DNA from: Mycoemilia scoparia | Taxonomy: Eukaryota; Kickxellomycota; Kickxellomycetes; Kickxellales; Kickxellaceae | NCBI GenBank assembly: GCA_027575805.1 | Contig: JANBPU010000142.1 | Span: 1-42,340, forward strand | DNA length: 42,340 bases | Direction of reading: 5' to 3' | In this document: positions 32,095 through 42,266 of the stretch, piece by piece | How the letters are laid out: each line of letters begins with the position of its first letter | How positions within the stretch are numbered: the first letter of the stretch is position 1 | Position numbers and translations under genes: made by a program | The notes under the pieces: model-generated | Database searches by the model: none | Told to the model about the DNA's origin: nothing | The model's input: only the letters and a program-made list of their open reading frames with translations

Positions 32095-32823
32095 ATTATC
32101 TCATATAAACCACCACAATCACGTTCGACAGTTGTGAATACTTAGCACCAACCACACACTTTAATATCATATTCTGTGTGCCATCAGACGTAAAGTAGAC
32201 CTTGTCGTATTTTATATACCTCTCTCATTCCAACATGCCACCATCCCTTAATTCTTACAAAGCAACAACTCAACCAGCCATACACAATCCACTATATACT
32301 AGCAACTGGTGAGGACCTCTTATCTTGCCTGATGCAACGCACTGCAATATCCAACAACGCAGTATTTTTAATACCATTATCACACTATTATCAATGTCCA
32401 TAATAATTTACACAGCAACATAAATCACCCATTCAACAACCCTTTCACTATTCACCACATATCAAGTTATATATAGTTTTTTATTAATATCTATGTTTAA
32501 ATCTCCACTTTTGTGCATTGTTGCCATGATTGGTTTGTCTTTGTTTTCTCCAGTGTTTATCATTTCAAATAAACCATTTTTAATATCTCAAAGCTTTTTC
32601 CACGCCTTTATTTATAAAATTGCAGCAGTATGACATGTTTTAGGATATAAAATTCATGTTAAACATACGGCCAGGGTTCACAACTCTTAGGCAAAAAGGG
32701 TCCCAGAAGTTGCTTAACAAATTGCTAGTGATTGGGTAAAATACAAGAGTCAATTTCTGTCTACAATATGCTTGATCCCAAGTGAAATCTTGCCATATAC
32801 TGCTTGGTATATTGCATAATGCT
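32095..32823. other. Convergent 3' intergenic region
   Basis: The giant gene and the ZNF511-like gene converge here. The first 400 bp are unusually rich in A and C on the plus strand and poor in G, as expected for a long 3' untranslated region. AATAAACC-like sequence occurs near 32568. No gene is seen. Confidence 0.5.
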
Positions 32824-33739
32824 TTAAGAATGGTCAATAGATTTTTTGACCGTTTTCCCAAACTTGATCTTTGACGGGGCAGCTATTTTCGCTTTGGCTT
32901 CAAATTCTTTTGCCAGTTCATCTTCAACATCCATGGTACTTTTGTCGCTCCGAGAATTGCTGACGGAGTCACCATTGGCATTTTTGTTTTTCTCTGTCCT
33001 TTTCGCTTTTGATGTGTACCTATGCTTGCTCTTCGGCGATTTCCCCGATGCTCCTGAAACCACCATTCTCCAGTTGAAGTTTCGGGGATATTGGTGTTTA
33101 TCGATCATGTGAAGCCTTCGCATCTTTGGGTTTGAAAATTTCTTTTTGCACAATAACTCAAAACACCGAAACTAATAACAATTTAAATCAGAATAATCCC
33201 CCCCCCCCACACACACACATACACACACATAGTTTAGTTTTTGAATATGCGCATAAACAATACATTTGAATATGGATGTAATCATTTTACCATTTTTTCC
33301 CCATTCTCTGACTTTATCTTAAAAAAGACATCATGGAGTTCTGAAATGTGTAGGTCAAGCCAAAATATTGAAGGAAATACGCAGTGGCACTCGTGACAGA
33401 TGTTGACATGTATTGTTTCATAGTGCTGATTGTATTCCGTTTGAGAATCAAAAGATGATTTTCCGCAACATGGATCATGAAAGCATTGTATAAACCTATG
33501 TTTTTCTCTATAAAATATAGATAGTACAGGGTTTTGATGTATGTCTTGAATTATACACATTTCTATATCCGCATCTACTTGAGATTTATTCTTACTTACT
33601 GTGTTACTTTTTTGATGGCCATTTCAGTTTCGCTATCGCTGCTATTTCCTTCATGTTTGCGATCCTTTTGGGCTTTTATTTCGGGGTTAGCATCTGCTGA
33701 TTTGGCAACATTTGGTTGGCCATGATGGGTTTCTGCCAT
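32824..33739 (-). CDS. ZNF511: ZNF511-like C2H2 zinc-finger protein
   Basis: Exons 33739-33600, 33507-33291 and 33171-32824 join in phase to give 234 residues. Three degenerate C2H2-type fingers occur in the spacing typical of ZNF511: CFHDPCCGKS...YNQHYETIH, then CHECHCVFPS...LDLHISELHD, then CFELLCKKKFSN...RLHMIDKHQYP followed by RNFNW. That last YPxxFxW block is characteristic of the family. The N-terminal 46 residues are acidic and polar; the C-terminus is a lysine-rich, probably nuclear, tail. Human ZNF511 is poorly characterised, so no precise role can be assigned. Intron 2 carries a poly-C tract followed by a CA repeat. Confidence 0.85.
33199..33230. repeat. Poly-C and (CA)n microsatellite in ZNF511 intron 2
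   Basis: A run of C residues is followed by an imperfect CA repeat within the 119-nt intron between exons 2 and 3. On the transcribed strand this is a GT repeat ending in poly-G. Confidence 0.8.
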
Positions 33740-33963
33740 ATTATATTCGTACGTGCTCTTAATGTCTTTATACATACATTTGGATACGCTTTCTTGCAAG
33801 AGAAGCCTGGGGTTAAGGTAAAGAATATAAGTTATTGGAAATATGTTATTGTTATGGGAATATGAGGAGCAATTCCAGCAAAGATGTAGCCCAATCCATG
33901 AAATCATTCAGTCATTCGGCTAGGTACTACTCTGAGAAAATTCATACCTGGTACTACAGATAT

Positions 33964-36101
33964 TCATATTTCTAGCACATCCATCAAGTACTGGCATAAT
34001 CCATACCCAGTCTCACGTAAAATTTCCAGCTCGGCTTTCTTCCCAAAGTGCAGCATACTTTGTAGTCGAGATCTTTGCCTACATAATTGATACAGGATCA
34101 GAATGTTGGTATATTCGAGAAACTATAGCTGAGTTAGTTGTATATTTCCAAAATACCTCTTGGCCCTGATATCGTTACACTCTAGCTCTTTAAGTAACCT
34201 GTATGCCAACTTTTTGTCGTTTTGCGATAGCAAGGAAAACATTTCTGTTGGAAGGTTCAGCCTATTTTTTTATAGTAATCGTATGTGGTTCAGGTGGCTT
34301 GTTTATTTTCTGTCACTTCATGGTTCAGAGACTCTCTTGCCTTGAAATATCTTTATAGTTTATACCTCCCCATTCAATTGGGAATTTATTATTGCTGCCC
34401 TACATATAAATATATGGTTATATATTTAATAATTTATATTATCCAATCACAAAATATCTGGTATAAACAAAAGTTAGGCTTACTGTGTTTAGATAGAACC
34501 TGTTGTAAGTTTTATAAATGTGAATTCCTATAAGGAAGAGATTCAGGCATTTATCTCGCTGATATAGGCATTATGCAATTAGTGTAAGGCGACAATAGTA
34601 ATTTCTACAAACCGTGTGGATCAAAGTCAAAGATGCCGATAAACCTTGTTCCGAGATGAGATGTCCGCTTCCATAGCTCCTCAATAAAGCGAGTTGAATT
34701 GATATCCTATATAATGTATTGTAATACTGCTTTTTACTTAAAAAAGTTGACAATAGTAAAGATGTTTTGTAGTTTCCTTACAGGATACCCCTTTGCCTAA
34801 AATATAAACAAAGAATCGTATAAGAATCTGGATATAAGATATTTTATCAATGCTATAGTTACTCAACTTACTGTTATTATCACTACATTGTGAAGTAATG
34901 ACTGGATGTTCTCTCTGAGCAATGCTTGAAAAAATGTCTATTTTCATTTCACGAGCATGTTTATAAACAAACTATTGTTAGATAATGATTACTAGAATTT
35001 AGTTGAATGTTACCTCTTTCTCAACAATCACAACATGACTGGGTGGAATTTTGAAATCAAAGCGCAGCTAGAATAAACTTTGTGTTAGTAAATATGACTA
35101 TCCTTTGTAGACACTGGTATAGTATTTAAATTCCTCCAGCTTACATCGATGCAGTCAGGCAACACAAATCCCTAGAATCGACAAGTGTCAGTTGAAGTTA
35201 AATTTTGAACAACACTTAGTATACATATATACAAGTACCTGGTTCGTAAAAATGTTACAGTCTACTGTATCTTGGCTTGAGCTTCTGATCACCAATGGGC
35301 CTACTATCAAGCCCTTTGGAGATGCCATCTATAGACACAATCGCATGACAAACTCAGAAATGGTACATACCCCTCAAGATGATAACTTTTATAACAAATA
35401 CAGCATCTTTCCCTTACAATATGCATGAAACTCTGGGTAACTCCCAACTTTCGGGCGACTGCTTTACAAATCTAGAGACCCCACAAAGACTATTCAAGTA
35501 ATTATGTGCTTGGTTTCCTGAAATATCATAAAAACGACTGTGCTCACTTTATCAACATTCTCCTGCTTTATAAATAAATCTACATCCATGTAGTATATGG
35601 CACTAGACGCATGCATAGATATATAGTAGGTCATTGGCTAGTTTAAAACATCCGAAAAAGTGATATCGCTATAGATTGTAAAGCTTTATTTGTTTACCGT
35701 CTGCGAATATACTCTCTAGAACAGATCAGATGATAAAGTATCTCCAAGACACGCATATACTGGGCTAAATGTAGCCAATGCCAAATAAACGCCTTAATAC
35801 CAAGATTCACACAAAACAATAACATTACAACTAGTGCCACGTAGCATTGCCTACCACCCTGCATAGCTCTATCGACTATATCCAAACGCCGCCTATATAC
35901 AAATAGAATTCGTATGTTCTAAAGTGAAGGAACCAGATGCTCGATTGAAGCTAGTATAATATACCATTATTACCAATAACCTGAACGCCCCGTAAATAAG
36001 GCTGAAATTTCGCATGGACCAATTTCTTTGCGGTATACTCGATTTGAAAATTCTTGAATGAACTTTAGTATCTCAGCTTCTTTAATATCTTGTCGGGCCA
36101 T
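33964..36101 (-). CDS. SPO11: SPO11, meiotic topoisomerase VI-A-like DNA cleavage protein
   Basis: Fifteen short exons: 36101-35974, 35892-35855, 35764-35698, 35602-35548, 35471-35418, 35328-35239, 35171-35145, 35067-35014, 34937-34872, 34796-34782, 34706-34613, 34527-34484, 34399-34341, 34261-34157 and 34078-33964. They join in phase to give 336 residues. The catalytic tyrosine is Y82 in RRRAIYYMDVDLF. KGLIVGPL matches the winged-helix/Toprim linker. The Toprim glutamate is E169 in VVIVEKE, followed by AKGYP and the metal-binding DFDPHG (D225, D227). WGGINYKDISRLNLP matches the family's C-terminal block. SPO11 makes the double-strand breaks that start meiotic recombination. Exon 10 is 15 nt and intron 13 uses a GC donor (AG|GCAAGA). 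Nothing suggests a pseudogene. Confidence 0.93.
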
Positions 36102-36354
36102 TATTTTTATTCTTGTTATAAATACTGGCAGATATATCGCTATAATGCCCATACATATATCCATTTGTAATTTTCAATACATTTTCAGCTTTTGTTGCCA
36201 TGACAATGCCTCGATTCCAAACCATTTACTTTATTAGGGTATAGGAATTGTTTTATGCTTCAAATCAAATAGCTTATAGTATGCTTGCCGTAGGCCGAGA
36301 TTCAACCTGAAAACGAAACGAAATTAATATGATTTGATGAAATGTTGGCAAAGA

Positions 36355-36887
36355 CTACTCCTCCTCAACACCCTTGAAGACAACGAGCAAGTATTCTTGG
36401 TCTTTGGTAGGTAAAGAAAGGAAGTGTGAATCGGAAAAGAAAGTTTATGTTAAAAAGGAAACTTGTGGCTATGATTTATATTATATATATATATATCCCT
36501 TTTTATAAAAATATGCGTACTCACCAGGTGCTAGCATTATCTCGTGCTTCTGTGTTCGTAAGCGCATAAATGTCATTCCATCCTAGTTATCAACCCAATC
36601 AAGCATATTTTAAATTGTTGCATATTAATCGCTAAAATACATATCAACTTATGGATATCATAGTGGGGCAGGGTTCTGCAACTTACCTGTGGATCCACCT
36701 CCAAAAGGGTACTATCAATGGACTTTGCTAGGTTACTAAATTGCTTGGCTTGCTTGGAATTTTCCTCATTTTGTGGTTCACTTTGAATTAGCTGTCCCTC
36801 TCGCGTAAGAATAAGGACCTTCTTTACTCCTTTTTTAGATGATATCCGCTGAAGGGTCTCTTCTATGTTGACTCGCCCAGACTCCAT
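36355..36887 (-). CDS. DYNLRB: Roadblock/LC7 dynein light chain
   Basis: Exons 36887-36687, 36582-36525 and 36401-36355 give 101 residues, close to the family's usual 96-105. The sequence fits one roadblock domain: IEETLQRISSKKGVKKVLIL, an acidic/Gln-rich loop slightly longer than in animal members, LAKSIDSTLLEVDPQ, then DGMTFMRLRTQKHEIMLAP and QEYLLVVFK. The protein binds dynein intermediate chain in cytoplasmic dynein, supporting retrograde microtubule transport and nuclear movement in hyphae. Two in-frame GT-AG introns separate the exons. It starts 97 bp from a divergent small open frame. Confidence 0.92.
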
Positions 36888-36983
36888 GGTTGTTTATACG
36901 AGTTGCTTTTGAGTGTTTAAGGTGGTTAAAGAAGCACTAAAATGACCTTGTTTCAAGAGCAAAAATAAAACAAGAAATGTGCA

Positions 36984-37205
36984 ATGCTATTAAACGAAAA
37001 CACCAATGTGATTACATCATTGTTTAGCCAATCTAATGGGAATTCAAATTACCATGATGATATCAAATCATCGTCCCACAACAGCCTAATGTTTAATTCC
37101 CCTAGCATGCAAAAGCCCCAGCATAATGTCATTGAACCTGCTTCAATGATTTCTAAAATAAAAATGCGATCTGATCTGAAATACAAGGAGATTTCCAGAA
37201 AATAA
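36984..37205 (+). CDS. Possible small Asn/Ser-rich hypothetical protein
   Basis: An ATG-initiated frame of 73 residues (MLLNENTNVITSLFSQSNGN onward) begins 97 bp from the divergent start of the dynein light-chain gene and ends before the WOPR gene, which converges on it. The composition (Asn, Ser, Lys) is plausible for protein but equally for AT-rich noise. No domain is recognised. It may be a real small gene, a first exon, or chance. Confidence 0.3.
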   Translation: MLLNENTNVITSLFSQSNGNSNYHDDIKSSSHNSLMFNSPSMQKPQHNVIEPASMISKIKMRSDLKYKEISRK

Positions 37206-37372
37206 TACTAAACAAAAGCAAAAAGGTTTATAAATGGTTATAAAATAATATATAATATTATTTAGAGTAAAAAAAATTGCAGGCAACCCCTCAAAATCAG
37301 CAGTAACACCTGAGATACCGCTATCGACTGAAACAAAGCGGCATATACTCAACACAGGGATTTATATTTTAT

Positions 37373-39990
37373 TCAATTTTGGTTATAAGGGTGTGTCCCT
37401 AAATCAGTATTACCTGATGCATCATTCTCTTCAAAGCATTTGGAATATAGCTGACCGCCAAAGTTGTGTCTACAATCTTGACTCTGTGACTGAAGAGATG
37501 TCTGCATAAAATTCCCGTTTCTGGTGACCTCCTGGATACTATACTGATCATATATATTTGGCCTCGAAGACAAAATTTCGGAGTTGGCCATACCAAACAT
37601 TGCACCAGGAATACATACAGGCCCCGCCGGACTAGCCTGCTCATCAAATGGCTGTATGCAGGGCTGGAACTGGGTCTGCGCCAATCCAGGATATGCTGTC
37701 TGCCCAAGCGAATCGTATAATAACTCCTGGTTATGATTTAAGGTTGGATACAGATGAAAACTGCTACCTTGGCCCACCCCACAGTCATGCTGTTCCTGAG
37801 CATCGTAACTTCCTTGTGACGTCAATACTGAATTCCCACTAAATCCTGCAGTGTTGTCGGGATATGGGGTTAACAACAATAGATTGGGTGTAGGGTGTGA
37901 CTGTGGAATCTGTATCGGAGAACTATTGGGATGTTTGGAGTACTGATCTTTCAAAGCAACTTGGCTATCTAAACAAGGCTCTTCGGTTCCACCAAGGCTT
38001 TTGCGCCTTTTCCAGCCGTCAGATGACCCTGGTGCATTTGGGGCAACGCTTTTCTTGCTATATAGTGGTGTGTCTCTTTGGAGTCTATTACTCCTTTTAA
38101 ACCACGGACCAAAAGAAACTCCAGTAGGAAAAGAGCTCTTGTCCATAGAAAGTGGTGGTGATTTTGTGGACCTTCTGCCTTGCTGAGAGGCTTTGTCCAT
38201 GATTACTGGTGAATATCCAACAAGTCTTGGGCTATTCTGTGACATAAAAAAGGATCCGTGATCTAGAGAACTAACTTGGTAGCTGTCGCCATGGTTGTTT
38301 ACTCTGGGGTTAATCATATCAACACCCAATGAATCACTATGGCCTTGCGCATATTTAGGTTCATTTACAAGGACTTGGGGGTAGCGTATTGCATTGTCTG
38401 GATGGTGCAAAGGCTCGGGAGCAAAATAGCTTGCAAACTGATCCGTCTGGCTCTCGGGGTCTTGGCCATAGTTTGGATCACTCACATGTACCTTGGTAGA
38501 TGATCCAACATTGCAAGGGAATACAGCAGCATCAATTGTACTTTGTGACCCAATTCTATGAGACACCTTCCCTTTCACAGTTGGAAATTTACTTATATCT
38601 TTGCTCTCATATTCTGGCCACATATCTTCAACAGAGGTTTCCTCATCCGGCAAGACATCCCACTTATATGAAGCCCTATCGTATACAACCTTCAAGGCTC
38701 TTCTTAAGTGCTGCATCTCCAATATCTTTCTATCCAGGCCCTGATTCTGGAACTTGGGATAAAATGACGGGGGCGAGAGCTTTGGTAAATCTAATAAATA
38801 GATTTCAGTTAATAACATGATGGTTGTAGTTCAGAAAAAAAGAATTCAAACGTGTACTGCAAGACATTCTTACCCTCAGGACGAAAATATGCGATAAGAT
38901 GTTGATAGTGTCTTCCCTTCTTTTTACCATTTCCCTTTTCTACAGGTATGCCTCTGATGTCATTGCTATAAAAATTGCTCGACATAGAATTTAGCGTGAA
39001 TCCATCCATCCCCCCAACACATTTGGATGTGTCCGGTTCCTCAACTAGGCCACGAGAAGACTGTGTAATTTTACTTTCATCAACCAAGTGTGGCTCATCA
39101 GGAACCACAAGCGAGATCGTCTTTTTGAACAGCCCATCTGGCTTGACAATGAAGGTTCCCTTGTTGCTTACATAAACCTGGTTCTTTTTTATTAGACCTT
39201 CTCTGTCAAGACTTGCAAGCTCTTCGCGACCCTCTTTGTTCGGCAAGAGCTTTTTGCTTAGTTCACGATATATAAGGAAATTACCCATTATTCGTGATGG
39301 TGTCCACAAGCGCCCGTCGGTCCACCTTTTGATTTTAGCTTCCTTCTCATCGAATATACAAACGGATCCTGAACGGAGAGATCGCTTCTCACTGTCTGTG
39401 AGTCTTCTAGTTATCCGTGGTATTTTGTTGTTCCGCGCTGCTTCGAACAGCAAAAAAGCATCTCGTGTAGATTCAACTAAACCAAAAAATGACTCTGCCT
39501 TTAGCTTAGTCCTATCTAGGCTTACAGACTCACATTCCTGCTCTGGAAAGTTTAGAACACCCAAATGTTCGGTTCTTGCTCCATATGCTGATTCGAAGCC
39601 AGATATGCGTTCTTCTTCCCTAGACCTTGCCTCTAGAAAGTAGTCCGACACCCCATTCTGCATATGATCCTGGCTAGAGTGAGCTCCACCAGATTGGTAG
39701 TCATACATATGACTATCCTGGCCTAAACCCACATGACCCCTTTCAAAGCTTGCTGCATCAGGATTAATTGTCGAGCAGGGCATTACATAATGACTAACAT
39801 CTCTATTATTGTGGATTTGTGAGTGTGTAATATCCGGATTATTGTAGCCCAACACCCCTTCTCCCTCAGCACGCTGCCTTTTGTGGCCCTCAGCGCTTTC
39901 AAAGGATTCGTTTCTCTTTAGCCTCGTAGAACTAGCTTGGCTTTGATAAGAGCCACCATCCCTAGCCTCATAGTCTAGTGGCTTTGACAT
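37373..39990 (-). CDS. WOPR-domain transcription regulator (Gti1/Pac2 family)
   Basis: Exons 39990-38874 and 38790-37373 join in phase to give 844 residues. The first WOPR half spans about residues 168-250: ESFFGLVESTRDAFLLFEAA, then IPRITRRLTDSEKRSLRSGS, then IKRWTDGRLWTPSRIMGNFL. The second half includes NKGTFIVKPDGLFKKTISL (about 276-294) and RHYQHLIAYFRPEGD...KLSPPS, where the intron falls. The family comprises DNA-binding master regulators such as Wor1, Ryp1, Pac2 and Gti1, which control morphology, sexual development or nutrient uptake. The N-terminus (KRNESFESAEGHKRQR) has a likely nuclear signal. The C-terminal half is long, Ser/Gln/Pro-rich and probably disordered, as is usual for the family. 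Confidence 0.93.
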
Positions 39991-40905
39991 GTTTGGGGAC
40001 TTCCTTTTCCAAAACTGGAGCTTTTGGTAGTAGTAGTAGTGGTAACAGCAACACTATATTTAGATAGCTTCCGCAGTAGTATATGGTATAGGCTCAGGTT
40101 GAGTATATTTATGCTCTGGTTGTTCCTTTTTTGTTTTATCCAGCTATTTCTGCTATCAAGTAAAACTCTGAAACTAAGTTTGTTATCTGGATGACTAGAG
40201 AAAATATTATATGGAATTGAGATGTAGAGGTCAACGAAGTGGAGGTGTACTTTTCTATTTCAACTTTGGAGTCACCATACACCATAGAGATAGCAATTCC
40301 TCAGTAAGGCCCTCTTTCAGCATAAGAAGTGTGCTGTGCCTTAGCTGAAAAAGCTTGAGCTTATTTTAGTAGACGGCTCGTTTAGCCATTGGCCTTATAG
40401 GGTGTGGAATCGACTCCATCAAAAAAATATATTCAGACATCACCGAATGATGAAAAGTAAAGGCAGAGATCTATCATTCCCCCCGAAGTCCCACATAACA
40501 AAATTTAAACACTGCAAACATCAACAATGACAAGACATAGTGTGGCGAGAAATATGTATAAGGCGAATATATTACGTTCTTCCAATATCAGAAAAACATG
40601 GGATATTGCTTTGAAGGGCTAAATTCATACTATGCATGACAATACACAGGTCAATGATAGTATAGGCCGAACAATATACATGATGAAGCTGACCTACTAG
40701 TAAAAATTGGCCCTTTAGATAATGATCCACATGTGCTTTAATTATGTAGAGGGCATTCTCCATGTAGAAATTAAATGATAAACCCGGATATTCATAGTAA
40801 ACACTGGAAAATAACTAATTGGTCATCAGTTGTGGTTATTTGTTGATGGTCACAATATAGGACAAGCAGAAAATATATTTATAGGAAGATAACTCAAAAG
40901 AGAAA
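39991..40905. other. Intergenic, 0.9 kb, with MITE copy 6
   Basis: This region should contain the WOPR promoter and the 3' end of the cyclophilin gene; both are on the minus strand. A short TAG-type trinucleotide run sits near 40027-40040. The inverted-repeat element occupies about 40596-40735. No further gene is seen. Confidence 0.5.
40596..40735. mobile_element. MITE-like inverted-repeat element, copy 6
   Basis: The left arm contains ACATGGGATATTGCTTTGAA then GGGCTAAATT. The reverse complement of the right arm contains ACATGTGGATCATTATCTAA then AGGGCCAATT. The arms are more diverged than in other copies. The interior shares CTACTAGTAAAAAT with copy 2, and GGTCAATGATA resembles copy 5. Confidence 0.65.
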
Positions 40906-41167
40906 TTAGAGCTGACCGCACTCGGTGATGACAAGCTTTTGCTTGGTAGCACCAGTCTCGGAACCGTAGGACTCGATCTTCTTGACAACGGCCAAGCTGT
41001 CCTGGTCGGCTACCTTACCGAAAACGACGTGCTTGCCATCCAACCAGGGGCAGGGGACGGTGGTGACAAAGAACTGAGAACCGTTGGTATTGGGTCCAGC
41101 GTTGGCCATGGAAAGGAGACCGGGGCCAGTGTGCTTGTGGGAGAAGTTCTCGTCCTCGAACTTGTTA

Positions 41168-41208
<41 letters not shown>

Positions 41209-41519
41209 GTCGCCACCCTGGAGCATGAATCTGGGGATAACGCGGTGGAAGGTAGAGTTCTGGTATCCGAATCCCTTTTCGCCGGTACACTATAGAGAAA
41301 AGAAGATAAAATTCGAGTCAGTTTATTATAATGTTTGCGATTTAGACGAAGCTGCCATCATTGCTTTATAGAAGAGATAGCAGTTGATTATAGTCAACTT
41401 ACGAGAGCGCGGAAGTTCTCGGCAGTCTTGGGGACGGTGTCCTTGAAGAGCTCGAAGGTGATCTGACCTAGAGGAGCACCGTTGGCAGCGACCTTGAAGT
41501 AAACACGAGGGTTAGACAT
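40906..41519 (-). CDS. CPR1: Cyclophilin A-type peptidyl-prolyl cis-trans isomerase
   Basis: Exons 41519-41403 and 41289-40906 give 166 residues, one cyclophilin domain with no targeting signal, so cytosolic/nuclear. All active-site signatures are present: [20 protein letters not shown] (catalytic Arg in FHRVIPRFM), [20 protein letters not shown], and the cyclosporin-contacting Trp in [13 protein letters not shown]. The enzyme speeds prolyl isomerisation in protein folding and is the usual cyclosporin A target in fungi. Codons are strongly C/G-ending compared with the AT-rich neighbours, consistent with high expression. The intron (41402-41290) is a GTAAGT...TATAG type. Confidence 0.97.
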
Positions 41520-42184
41520 GATGGGTATATGTGCTGACTTTATCAAATGAAAAGTAAATATAAATAGGGATGTTAGGAACACAGGATGGTTAGAAAACTT
41601 TTTCACCCGGGTCTTGCTGATATTTATAAGCTCAAAGGCTATCTTGAGACAGATGATGACGATAGCCCTCAAAAATCAACAAAATCTTGTCTCCCCCACA
41701 GTAAATACACCATACACTTTCCAAGAGCCAATACCTTTGCACGAGCCAGCCAAGCACACTAAGGGTTAGAATTAAAGCCAATTGATCAGCGAGCCGGAAT
41801 GAGTGAGCTGAGTCAAACAAAGAAGCCAATTACCTAGTAAAGAATTGTGTACATCAAACTGTTTATCATTAGAGGACAACAATCTAATTTATTGCGTCAC
41901 TAAACACAGTGAAGTGATAGTTATCCATAATCAAATGTTTTGCAGACTGAATGATAAAGTGCAAGAATTGGGTTCCAGAGTGCATAGAACAGCTCTTTAT
42001 AGACTATTAGAGAAGTCTCAAGAAGGATGAGGGGATAATGTTGTTTACAAAAAGATATTCTTGAATGGTAAATGTAGTATATAAATGTATAGTGACGTAA
42101 AGTGGTTGGAAAATATTGTGGATTGAATAATGGATTGGAAATGTAAAAATAGAAAAAATAAAATAGCTAGAAATTCAAAAAATG
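41520..42184. other. Intergenic: cyclophilin promoter side
   Basis: This gap lies between the start of the cyclophilin gene and the 3' end of the tRNA gene. TATTTATA-like sequence about 45-55 nt upstream of the cyclophilin ATG (near 41565) may be its TATA element. No other coding feature is supported. Confidence 0.45.
42177..42182 (-). terminator. RNA polymerase III terminator of tRNA-Thr
   Basis: Six consecutive T residues on the minus strand begin 3 nt after the tRNA 3' end, the standard Pol III stop. Confidence 0.85.
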
Positions 42185-42266
42185 TGCCCGAACTCGGATT
42201 TGAACCGAGGACCTTTGGTTTACTTGTAATACAAGACCAACGCGCTAACCACTGAGCCATACGGGC
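42185..42266 (-). tRNA. tRNA-Thr(UGU): tRNA-Thr (anticodon UGU) with a 9-nt intron
   Basis: The minus strand reads as an 82-nt tRNA gene. The acceptor stem is GCCCGTA paired with TTCGGGC, with one T-T mismatch at pair 6-67. The D-arm is GCTC...GCGC with a mismatch. The T-arm is CTCGG-TTCAAAT-CCGAG. The anticodon stem TTGGT/ACCAA closes a loop which becomes the regular CTTGTAA once the 9-nt insert TTACAAGTA after position 37 is removed. The insert can pair with the anticodon, as usual for nuclear tRNA introns. A-box (TGGCTCAGTGG) and B-box (GGTTCAAATCC) elements are present. CCA is not encoded. Confidence 0.93.

Noticed and set aside
33964..36101. A decayed or fragmented pseudogene
   Set aside because: The region first looks like broken frames, but 15 exons with proper splice sites join in exact phase and keep all catalytic residues, so it is an intact SPO11.
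40939..41295. 118-codon plus-strand frame over the cyclophilin gene
   Set aside because: It is an antisense shadow produced by the G/C-ending codon bias of cyclophilin exon 2.
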